Positions 23,504 through 49,800 of a DNA stretch of 64,000 nt are shown piece after piece. Below the pieces are notes generated by a model. It was given only the letters and a program-made list of their open reading frames with translations. It ran no database searches and was not told the origin of the DNA. Source of the stretch: Euleptes europaea (lineage: Eukaryota > Chordata > Lepidosauria > Squamata > Sphaerodactylidae); contig NC_079320.1 of NCBI RefSeq assembly GCF_029931775.1, positions 41,829,521-41,893,520 on the forward strand, given 5' to 3'. A program made the position numbers and the translations under genes. The stretch's first letter is position 1; every line of letters starts with the position of its first letter.

Positions 23504-23939
23504 AAACTATACTGGCAAATATTATTAGGTATATCTTATTAAAATTAATGCCCCTGGAATACAAGAAGATGGATTGCATTTATTATCAGCGTTTGTGGCT
23601 GTCTGTAAAAATGGGTACTTCAGTCAACATTTGGCCAGTTTTGGGACCCTCTCTGGAAAAAGGTGTATTAAGGAAATAACATTTGTGCATTATACCAGAG
23701 TGTGACTTCTTCCTGGTTTAACGGAGTGCTCCCCTATTATCACATGCTTTCAAATTCTCTTAATGTTATTACCCTTCTTGCCCATCAGTACAGAGGCTAG
23801 CTGAATGATCATAGAGAGGGAGAGACTAGGATCCTTCATAACTAACCAGGCACATTTCCCCCCTCGCTAACCAGTGAGCCAGGGGGTGAGAGTGTGCATA
23901 TGGAAAAAGGGTGGAGGGGCAGAGAAACTGGGCCTTATT

Positions 23940-24010
23940 GAGCAATCAGCATGTCATAAAGCCCTACATGGCCTGGGACTGGGGTATCTGAAGCCTGCCC
24001 TGGAAAGTGT
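23940..24010 (+). mobile_element. Small LINE coding fragment (KALHGLGLGYL)
   Basis: CATAAAGCCCTACATGGCCT reads KALHGL, as at 36655-36670; a short piece of the same old LINE class. Confidence 0.4.
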
Positions 24011-24181
24011 GGCCTCAAAACATATGATACTAAGGGCCATGGGCAAACATACACAAACACAGACTATTGTAATAAGGTAAGAACCCAAGGCAGAGTATGC
24101 TTATTCTTTGACTATACCTCTTTATCAAAACCTAGTATTTCTTTGCTCTTATTAATCATTTGTTTGTTTGTTTCTGTCTAG

Positions 24182-39026
<14,845 letters not shown>

Positions 39027-39430
39027 ATGAAATGTTAATCAGTTTATAAAACTGAAACCTTTGTTATATGAAACTCAATCAGGTTTTAAAATCCCGCACT
39101 CATTCCAGAGATAAAAATAGTGGCATGGTCTACTGCCCCACAACAGTGACAAGGCCATCTTTTGGATGTAATATTTCAAAGCAGTGACAGCTTAAGTTAC
39201 CATCCCAAGAGATAATGAACTTTTTCACAATTTGGGGAGATTTGGGTTCAGATATAACTTATTAATGTACCAAATGCTGACATGTTTCCAATTTTCAGTC
39301 TTTAAGCTGGTTTCTGTACAAGATGGTTTACAAAAAAGTCAAAATATAGATTGCTATTTTAAAAAAAAAAACACTTGAATCTCTCTGACTGAGGGTTTCA
39401 TAAATAAATGTCCACCTAAACCTACAGTTG
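39027..39430 (+). other. ABCE1: ABCE1 3' UTR with AATAAA at 39403-39408
   Basis: Unique, AT-rich sequence follows the stop. The canonical AATAAA at 39403-39408 is the first one downstream and gives a ~400-base 3' UTR. The exact cleavage point was not determined; longer forms are possible. Confidence 0.6.
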
Positions 39431-41454
39431 TTAATGATGCTGATTATTACAGTTCAAATAATATGCATAGTGTGTCTTAAAGGGATGCGATTGCTGTCAG
39501 GTTTTTTTCTCCATACCCTTCAGGCTGACATACTTAACTTGGCTTGCGCAGCTAAGTTGTTAATTTATAGCAATAGGAAGACTTGTCATAAGGAGACATT
39601 CATTTTGACAGTGCTGTTTTGTTGTCGTGGGATGGTGAAGAGGTAGGAGTCTTAGTTGAAAGCGTAGTTCACTTGATACAACTTGAATTTGTGGTGGTAT
39701 TCTCTAAGTTTAAGCATGCAGCACTGAGAATTTCTGCTTTCAAAGTGTGTAGGATAGCAAGAGGAAGGGAAATACCTAATTTTGAACACATGAAGCTGCC
39801 TTCTACTGAATCAGACCCTTGGTCCATCAGTCAGTATTGTCTACAAAGACCAGCAGTGGCTCTCCAGTCTCAGGCAAAGGTCTTTCACATCACCTACTTG
39901 CCTAGTCCCTTTAACTGGAGATGCTGGGGATTGAACCTGGGGCCTTCTGCATGCCAAGCAGCTGCTCTATCCCTGAGCCACATCCCCTCCCCAATTTTCT
40001 ATTAATTTGTGTAAGGAAAATTGCAATATTCCATGGTCTGAGCTTGGAAAAGCTTATTGGCATTTCAAGTTGAGCGGAGCTTTCCTGTGGCCTAGGGTTT
40101 GGTGTCTGCTATAATCTGGATTACTGGATTACATTACTGTGACCAGTCTCAATACATATTAGAGGATTTTTACTACACTTTATTCCTAATCCTGCTGTTT
40201 TCTTTGCTTAGCCAATCACTAGACTATAAAGCGACCTGATCTCACTGCTAAAATTGTTTAGGAGACATTCTCAACTAAATGTTTCTTCAAATTCCAAGGA
40301 GCCAGAGTCACATTTTTAACATTCTACTAACTTTGCATAAGGCTTTATTTTTTAACAAAACCGATACTGGGTCTTCACTATTCTTAATATCTTCTACCAA
40401 TTAGTACAGCTATCTATTCTCTTGGATTCTTTTATACAAATTTACTTTTAGCTAGCTTTCAGTCAACTGACTCACCAAACTCAAATGTTACCTGCTTCCA
40501 GTGGGAGTTGACTATGACATGCAAGCTGGCACTTCCATTAATTTCTCATTTATGGAAATAACATTCACGTTTTAGGTGTGACTTGCATATAGAGCGAGGT
40601 AGATTGAGCACTCTTTGAAGTTTTCATTTTGCACTGCTTTCCTATACTAGAGCCTCCCTGTTGAGCTAGTTTTCCGTTTGCACAGTTTGTGATGGAACAT
40701 TCAAAGCCAGAATCTGTCACCTGCAGTTTTACTGTCATACAATTCATTCTAACCCCTTATTCTCTGGGCATTCTCTGTCCTAGAGTTTTTCTTAACTCTC
40801 AAAATGAATAATCCCTCCGGTGGAAGATGTACTCATGCTTAGGCAAAAACAGAGAGATCATACAGGCATTCAGCCTGGAGTAAAACTTTAAAGTATGATA
40901 TGGAAAAGTAAATGAGAACCCTACTACTTCAACTGGAAATATCTTTACTAGTTCAGGGTCCCCTATGTAGCACCCACAGGCACTTCTCCCCAGGTCCACC
41001 CTGCGCATTGGAAAAGTAAGCTCTGCCAGTCACTGCCTTCACACAAATAAGGGACTTTTAATTTGAATTCTCCCACCATTCACTGGAGAAGGAACCAGGA
41101 TCCCATAAATAGGACCTGTGAGGCAGCGGGGGCTAGTATGTAGCGGAGGCTTCTCTGTGTATTTTTCCTCTTTTCTCCCATCAGTCAGTCATGGGAGTGT
41201 GTGTCCCTATTTCAAAGTTGCAAAGGTGCCCACAGCCTGAAAAACACGGGAATATGGCTGAACTTTTTTTTCACACCTGCAGGTATTTTCAAGGTCAGGC
41301 TTTCAGTAACTAGTAATTTTAGCATGAAGTTGTCTTCTGCTCAGCTCTACAGTCAAAAACCTGATATTTCTGGTAGCTGTAAATCGAAAATATGTTCTAG
41401 TAGATACAGAAGTCATGCATACAATAAAATGTTATGTCAAAGAACAAACATGTT
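39431..41454. other. Intergenic gap between the ABCE1 and OTUD4 3' ends
   Basis: A tail-to-tail gap of ~2 kb. It contains one tRNA-derived SINE (39784-39994). The rest is unique AT-rich sequence with no coding signal. Confidence 0.55.
39784..39994 (-). repeat. tRNA-derived SINE between ABCE1 and OTUD4
   Basis: Same family as 16285-16505: minus-strand GGGATGTGGCTCAGGGATAG, CAGGTTCAATCCCCAGCATC, with tail AAGGCAGCTTCATGTGTTC. Confidence 0.87.
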
Positions 41455-42623
41455 TTTAATCAGAAGTACACAGCATGCAGCTGAAGATAATTCACAAACA
41501 TTGTATCATTCAAGTCTTCTGCTCAAAAAGGCTATAGAATCTCTTGGACATGAGTAAAAAGTAACCTTCACCTTTTACACCCATATATACAAATATACAC
41601 AAAGTCTTACAGAAGGCAGCAATCAGACTGATATTGTAAAACAGGACAGAGGCCTCCCATTCTACAAGACTGCTACTGCTTTTTAAAAAAAAATCAGCAA
41701 GGAGTGTTATAAAGTATAACTAGCCTTAACAGTGCATAAAGGAAAGAGACTAAATACTAACTCATCACATAAGCCTTGCTTTAGAAAAAAAGCATCAGGA
41801 GTTATTTCATTAATCTTTCCTGTAGCAACTGTTGAGGGATTTGTCAGTGCAAAAGTGTCTTAAACTGTATTGTAACAGGCAAAACTATTTTAGAAATGCA
41901 CAGCATCTACCCTTCTCTTATAATACATAATTGGCATAGGCACCATTAGGGTCATACCAGTGTTAAGACTGCCTGGAAGAATTCACCACTAAACTGAACT
42001 TCTTACCAGTTCTCCACACAGGTATTCTTAATTGCTTTTACTAGTTCAAGAAACACTTTATAAAATTAAAAAATATCCCTATGAATAAAACATCGAAGAC
42101 ACAAGAATAGCTGACCACTGGTACATGGCAATCCACTGAAGCAAAAACACACAACCCCACACATTCAAGTTTCACAAGTTTCGAGATGAAAGGCCTTTGG
42201 ATTGGAAGCACAAAGACAACAGTCCAGGAGGCTGAGAATTCTTGTAGCATCACACAGCCCCAAGATACAGTATGCTAGGATATACATTCTATTTGGTGCA
42301 ACATTCTTCATTATAATGTGTCAAAATACTCAATTGCAGGAAGGTTCCACTTTACTCCATCACAAACTCAAATCTTTGGGGGAAGAAAGAGTCCAAAGGT
42401 AACACAGGTTCTCTTAACCACAACTGTGAAGAATTTAAACAAAGAAACCAAACATTTTTTTTAAAGTAGTAACACTAAAGGGTTATTTCCCCTTCCGTCT
42501 CACTTCATTCCAAAAATACTAGGGTATTCTGGTCCTTAAAGCAAGCAGAAAGCATGTGAGCATTTGGGCATATTTTAGCGCTCTCAGCAGTAGTATCCAT
42601 GTCGGAAGGACCCCAAATCTCTC
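41455..42623 (-). other. OTUD4: OTUD4 3' UTR, end uncertain
   Basis: Repeat-free AT-rich sequence follows the stop on the minus strand. A minus-strand ATTAAA (plus TTTAAT at 41455-41460) is the nearest candidate poly(A) signal and an AATAAA (plus TTTATT at 40344-40349) a more distal one. Which is used cannot be told from sequence. Confidence 0.5.
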
Positions 42624-43832
42624 TCAAGGGAACTGCTGCCCCCGATGACCATCTCCCGTGTTTGCTCTTCTTCTCTCATTACGATAAGGCCTCCCCCTAG
42701 AACTGCGGTGACAGCGATAGCCTTCACCTCTGCTTCTGGTGAATGGCCCCTTCCCCCCTTCCTCATTTCTTGAGTAATAGTATCCCCCCCTCCCAGGGGG
42801 GAAGCTCCAATCACTTCTGGGTCTTCGACCTCCTCCGAAAGTTTGATTATAGAATTGCTTTGACCGGCCACTTCTCAGCATATCAGAAACTTCACATTCA
42901 TCTTCAGAACTCTCTTCCCTCGGCCTTTGTATCTTACTTTCCCCCAAGCTGGTTGTTAAGTTGCTAGTCGCACCAGCTTTATCTGTCTTTTCTTTTGGGC
43001 ACAGAGAGGTACTCTTAGACACAGTGTTTGGAAGCTGCGCTGCTGGTGCCGACACAGCTTGCCTCTTGCTATCCTCTGTGGAAAGATTCTGGAGTACAGA
43101 CTTCGTTTGCGTAGCAGGTACGGCAGCAGGAAAAGTCTGCTTCTCCTTAGGCACTGTGGCTGAGTTTATACTGAGACCACCACATTCACCTTGTGCAGTA
43201 GCCACAGGGAAGGGAAGATGATGGATGCTGCTTTCGTCCTTGGTCTTCTGAAGAGACTCGACACATCCTGCTGCTGGAGCTGGAGAACCACACTCCTTAG
43301 GCAAGTACACAGCAGCTCGTGGGTCCTCAGGAGGCACAGTAACTGGTCTCGCCACAGAATTTTCAACATAGCCCTGAATAGGATACCCATACCAAAGGTG
43401 AGGGAAAATGGGTGCAACTGGAACAGGTCCCAAGAATGGACTCTGCCCAAATGGAGGTTGGGGGAACACACTTTTCTGTCCCAACGACTCGTCGTATTCA
43501 GTATGAAGTGCTTGTGCTGGATTCTCAGACTCTAGACAGACAAGTCCTTGGTTTTCAGGCACTTGAGTAGTAGGTATGAACAGGGGCACGGGTGGAGGCA
43601 TGGTTTCGGTGTGCGGACTTTGGCCGTTCATTGTGACTTCACTCTGCATAGGAAAGTGGCCTTCTGTTTGTACATCTCCGTTTCCATTCTGAGTCAAAGG
43701 TACCTCTTGCAGCCAAGGATTGTGAGAATACACTGGAACGGGCACCTTCGGATACATTCTACAAGCTGTCAAGCAAGCCTGATGCAGAGGGTACAAATAG
43801 GAGTGTGGGGCCCACATGGGACAGCTGTACGC
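42624..43832 (-). CDS. OTUD4: OTUD4 last coding exon (AYSCPMWAPHSYL to stop)
   Basis: The 1,209-nt exon begins after TGTTTGCAG|GCGTAC and ends with TGA at 42626-42624. It contains AYSCPMWAPHSYLYPLHQA, CRMYPKVPVPVYSHNPW, PQPPFGQSPFLGPVPVAPIF, SSEDECEVSDMLRSGRSKQF and an RG/RS-rich tail ending GDGHRGQQFP (human GDGHRGQHT). The tail suggests RNA binding. Confidence 0.97.
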   Translation of the reverse strand, partial: AYSCPMWAPHSYLYPLHQACLTACRMYPKVPVPVYSHNPWLQEVPLTQNGNGDVQTEGHFPMQSEVTMNGQSPHTETMPPPVPLFIPTTQVPENQGLVCLESENPAQALHTEYDESLGQKSVFPQPPFGQSPFLGPVPVAPIFPHLWYGYPIQGYVENSVARPVTVPPEDPRAAVYLPKECGSPAPAAGCVESLQKTKDESSIHHLPFPVATAQGECGGLSINSATVPKEKQTFPAAVPATQTKSVLQNLSTEDSKRQAVSAPAAQLPNTVSKSTSLCPKEKTDKAGATSNLTTSLGESKIQRPREESSEDECEVSDMLRSGRSKQFYNQTFGGGRRPRSDWSFPPGRGGYYYSRNEEGGKGPFTRSRGEGYRCHRSSRGRPYRNERRRANTGDGHRGQQFP

Positions 43833-46800
43833 CTGCAAACACAAATGAATAGTTATTACCCTTTGAACAGTATCTAGCTCATGCAATCATAGGAGGCTGC
43901 CTTATACCAAGTCAGAGCATCTGGGGCAGTACTGTCTACTCTGACAGGCCTAACCTTAACCCCCTCCATGATCTCCAGCAGAGAAGAGCCTTTCCTGCTA
44001 ATTAATATCCCCCACCTTTTTTTGACAGCTTAGAGCCAATGTGGTACAATGGTTAGAGTGCTGGACCAGATCTGGGAGACCCAAGTTCAAATCCCCACTC
44101 TGCCATGGAACCTTGCCGGGTGTCTTTGGGCAAGTCACACATTCTCAGCCTAACCTACTCTCAGGGTGGTTGTGGGGATAAAATGAAGGAGGGGAGAACA
44201 ATGCAAGCCGCTTTAGGTCCCCACTGGGGGGAAAAGCAGGGCATCGATAAAATCAAATAAATAGGACTGTGCTACAATGGTTAAGTGTGTCAAAATGGTC
44301 CCATTCTATTTGGCATCCATTCCTTTAAAGAGAAGATCATCACCCTCATATCCAGTGGCTAAATTCCTGCTAAATTAAATATCTGGTATGACTCAAATGA
44401 CACTCTTTCAACTCATACAGATCCATGAGGAAAGGGTGACCATACAAGGGGATTTTATAATTTATAGCCAGCATACATTGCTAACTCAGAAGACAATACA
44501 CCCATCCACTGGGTATGCTATTGGAGGTACATAGTATACTATATAATCAATCTTCTAATGACATAACAAATTATAACCTAAAATACAAACTAATTGCCTT
44601 TCCAACTGTTATGCAATCGCTTTTTTTTTGCCAACAAGTCGCAGCCAACTTAGGGTGACCCTATATGGTTTAAGACGAGATGTTCAGAGGTGGTTTGCTG
44701 TTGTCTGCCTCTGCACAGCAACCCTGATCTTCCTCAATGGTCTTCTATCCAAATACTAGCCAGGGCCGAACCTGCTTAGCTTCCGAGATCAGGCTTGCCT
44801 GGTTATCCAGGTCAGGGCATGCAATAGCTGCACAGTTAAATTTCTTGAACTGTTCAAGCAGCTTCAACACACAGGCAACCGTACTTGAAATATGTCACGT
44901 TCAGGACAGGACAGTGTCAATTTTGCTAAAATTAATATTTTTAAACATTGTATCACGTAATCAAGTTCTGCCATAGCAAGATGAAAACATGGACATTACC
45001 TTCACACCAAGATTGAAGAAAAATCTGAGAATGTTTTTATCTAAAAACAAAAAGAAACAATGTTTTCCAATCCCAATGTTAGCTACCACAATTTCACCAT
45101 TTAGACCAGCTCAGCACCTCTACAATTTTTTCATTCCTATAATCCAATACTACTATCTGATCTAGAAATCAATTTCAGGTTTTAAACACATGTCAGTTAC
45201 GGAGATGAAACTACTATAGAGAAACATTCAGTACTGGCTATATTGTTGCTTACACACACTTTTTAGGATGATGCCGGGGGGGCAGGGGGGGAGAAGCAGA
45301 GTGTGAGTAGATGAGGGCACAGTGTGACAGAGAAAAAGGAACTAAACTCAACAGCAATCTGTCTGCTATTTCAACATTTTTTTCATTCTGGCATTTATAC
45401 CAATATATACCCCTACCAGCCATGCATTATGGTTCTGGATGATATAGCTTACTGGTCTTTCCTATTGCGTGAATAGCTTCCCAGATGCATATTGTTTCAT
45501 TCCTAGGGCTTAACTGGTAAGTTATTCAACCCATCCATTGATATGAACACGACAGGACAAATTCTGTGTTTAAGAACTGGTTCCAGTTTGTTACTGCAAT
45601 AATCTCTCAAACAAAAGCTACTAGTTTTTATTAGAAGAAAAGGTGGTTGTATGAATACATTGGCTTGGATCCAGACTAACATTTTTACAGATGCCAAGAA
45701 CTAAATGGTATGCGTGTGGGGTTGGCGGGGGGGAAGATGCAGGAAAATTGCGTTCCAGGGTAGCAGTCCACGTCCCTGTGGAAATATTATTCTGGATCCA
45801 AGCTATTACACTGATAGAATGCAAGGTATTTACAAAAAGGTGCATTTTTCACCAATGTGCAAAATCTTTAAAAATAACTTTCACCAGTTTAAATCCCTTA
45901 CTACCTACATATAAGGAGTAAGCGAATAAATAATCAGAATTCATCTCCTGCCTCTCTTCCATGGAACTCAAGGGAGAAAACTTACGACACGCGGGTGGCC
46001 GCCCACCTATGCACTGGCCAGACCTAGACATGCTGTGCTTCAGACCATGTATGTCATCGGTGTCGAATTCATTTGCTACAAGGGCCGGATATGACATAAA
46101 CGTCACTTGGTTGGGCTGGGCCATGCCTCGCCAACCCAGATCAGGATGGGGGATGGCTGGCTTGCGGGCCGGATATGAGCTCTCAAGGGGCTGGATCTGG
46201 CCTGTAGGCCATATGTTTGATACCCTTGATGTATGTGATCGGATTAGAACCCCTCAGACTCCCATAAACTCTTCCAGTTAAGAGGAAGTCTACTGAAGAA
46301 GAATAAGGGTGTCATTCTGAACACACGCTCTAGGGAGTAAAAATGACTGAACACTGGGTTTTAATTCTAAATAAACAGACACAGATAGTTGTGCTACTAG
46401 TCTTTGTATGGTCATAAGGAATTCTTCTGATATAAGAAAAAGACGTTAGATTATTGAATGTAGTACAGGCTCCATTCAGAAGTTACAAATAAACCTGTTT
46501 GTGTACAGTGGGCACAAACTTGGTTATATTCCCCCTCCCCCCAGCAACAGTGTAACTGAGGTCTCTCTGGTTTCCAATTTGCCAAGATGCTCAAATACAT
46601 CCACCTGAGCAAATTTCTCCTCCCCACTAACTGGGATTCTAAACTCTGGTTTAAAAGGTGCCTGTGTTCAGATGTTATGGCAAACGGCTGGAACGTTTCC
46701 AAAGCCAAAATACACTCCGCAGGCAAAGGAAGCACCCAGTACGGCAACAAGCAGTGTTCATGAACACAGGTGTGTGATCTCCGAACGAAGCTACAGAAGG

Positions 46801-49800
46801 TCTGCAACAGAATCATACTTATGAGGGCTCTAGAACAGTTTGTGCTCACTCTGAACCATTGCATACATTTACCTCCCATTGTAACTTAGATTTCAACAAA
46901 GAAAATGTTTCCCCTGTGCCATGAGGTGAAACTTCTCTTACCATTCGGAAGATCCTCCGCTGTGCTGCAGAAGGAATAAGGAGGGGTCATGACTCGCTCC
47001 CCCTTTTCATTGAGAGGGAATCCAGGGTACAGAGGATCCTGGTACAGATTCAGCGTCTGAGACATCGGCATTAGAGGCTGGCTAACAGCTTGGAGTGGTA
47101 CTGGAATGCCGGCAACTGGGCTGGATGTTGTCTGAGCAAGAGGGGAATCTAGACCAGTGGCTGAAGATGGCATAACTGATGGGCCAGGTATTTGGGGTGG
47201 AACACCTAAGATAAAAAGGAATACACAACATTCACTAAACCTGGGGATGTTAAGGATAAACACTAAGGGAGGAAAGTGATAAAAGGGAAGATGATGATTA
47301 AAAGTACTGTTTAAGACAGGAATTACATGATTAATACAGAAGTTACTCATTTTTTCTTTAATACTTATTCCTGAGTGATGTGAACTATCCCCCACTGCTA
47401 CCCCCTGGGCATATTACCAAGTTCTGTTCTGTCCTTAAAACAGAACATGGACTAGGAAAAGCACCAGAAATTAAGCTACAGCTAAACAGCAGAGATAAAA
47501 ATCCCACGAAATTAAAGCTTTAAAAAAAGCTTAGAACATACCTTTTCCTGGATCTTAAAGGCTACCAGTGGCTCACCAGCTCTAAGGGAGATCCCTGCTC
47601 TGTGGAAGCTGTGGTTCCCAAATGTGTGACCAATGCCACACATTTGCTCAGCGCGCAAAGATTTGGTCTAACTTGCCAGAAGTGACCTTGTCCCAAGAAA
47701 CTCCCCAAGAGCATCAGAGAGTGCAATAACCAGCAGTTTAGTTTTGTTTGCAGCCTGGAGGACCACCCATTTAGGCTGCCATGACCCACCACCTAAGATC
47801 TTCAACCTCTACATCATCAGGATCATCTAATAAAGGCCCACATGGTCAGGCAACAATGGCACGTTTACTCCAAGAACAGCTTTAAGTAGACACTAACCGC
47901 TGGCCATTCTTAATTATTTTAAAACTTTCTGAAGAAGTTTAATTTTAATTTCATTAATTCATTTACACACCCCCACCTTTCTCCCCAATGAGGACCCAAA
48001 GTGGCTTTACATAATTCTCCTCTCTTCCATTTTATCCTCACATCAACCCTGTTACTAGCCCAAGGTTACCCAATGAGCTTCCATGGCATGAGTGGGGATT
48101 CACACCTGGGTCTTCCAGATACTAGTCCAACACTCTTAACCACTACAACACACTGGTTCTCACGGGGGGGAGGTGACTTAAAATAAATTCTTACTCATTA
48201 AGCGTTAAATGCCATATCTAATTAGACGCTGGGTGCTGCTGAGGATCAGACACCCATAAAACGACCTAGGATCAGATGGGTAAAGAGACCCCAAAATAAA
48301 TCTGCAAGATTATAAGGTGAGAGACCTGAAGGAGCAGCACCTTGAGAATCCCAGAAGAACAATGAAAGAGCAAACAGAACGTTTGGTCTTTCATTGTTCT
48401 TCTGGGATTCTCAAGGTGCTGCTCCTGGGGCATCAGCACTTGAGCTAGTTTGGCAGCCATGGAGATATGTTGCTGGTTGAACATCACCATCCCTAGTCTA
48501 CTTTATATGCAGCTCTTTCATCTCTTGGGAGGCCCTCAAAAAGAACCAAAGTGATGGATAACAGTCTGGCTAGAGAAGAAGGAAAGAACACCACAACCAT
48601 GAAGTGCTCAGAACTGAGTGATTGAAATTAACTGAGTCTGTGTCCTCTCATTGTGTTCGAGGACAGGAAAAGGAGGGGCTGTACTTACACTCCTTTGGGC
48701 CACACTAGCAGCAACTGCCTGACTTGAGTTTTGCAGCGTCACTATGCCTGACTTAAGGCTCGGTCTGGAGACTGGAACACCTACTTTGAGCATAGTGCCC
48801 TGAATATGTAATGTATAATACAGAGTTTCTCAAATTGGGGTCTCGGGACCCCAGGAAGGGGGGGGGGGTCAGCAAGACCTTTTCAAGGACCAAGGGGGAC
48901 CCCCTCTAGCTAACACAAAGACAGAGCCCTCATGGGTTTTTAAAAACGGGGGGCAGGGATTGTCTGCCTAAGGGGAAGGGGTCGGAATCGGCTTCCCCCT
49001 TTCAGGAAGACAGCTCTTCAAGTTTGTAGTTTTCATATCATCTCAAAGTGCCAGCCAGAAAACTACTATATGTTTGTTAAATTTATAACCCTCCCCAACC
49101 AAAGTCAGGCTCGGGGTAGCTGAATGGTTGGCTGGGTTCTAGGAGCTCAGGCCTAAGAACTCCAGGAGCTGAGAATATGAGCACGGATTATAGGAAGCAC
49201 AGGGTAAAAGCCGATTACAAAACCAGATGACATTGGGTTCCCTCAATGTCTATTGGACCAAAAATTTAGGAAGTCTCTATAGCAGATGCACTTCCTACGA
49301 AGGCCTCTCACATTCAACCTGGTCTGCAACAGCTGTGTCCCAAACATTCCACTATATTATCAGTAACTTTCAAACCAGATCTATGAAAGCAATTCTAAAC
49401 AAAATGCAATATTATTAGTCATTATTTTTCAACTGGAAAGGCATTTATTTGCCAACCTGTTGGCCCATAGGTTGGTGGCTCACTTGCCCAAGATGGCACA
49501 ATGGTTGGTACAGAAGGCACTGCAGGAGCCAAATGCACCTCAGGAAAAACCGGAGATGGACTGTGGCTGACACTTGGTAAGAGTTCTGGCAATTTCTGTA
49601 AAACAAAAGAAGAATATACCCCATGACATTCAGTATTTTCAAAATTAAATGTTCATAGAAGAAGGATTCTCTACACTCATATCTATGCCTCTTCCTGATC
49701 CAGAAAAGTCAGTCTTTAAATCAAGACACCCACTCTGATGAAGGGCATATCTGGCTCAGGTTGTATTCACTGGGGTCATGGAAACATCCCACCACCCAAT

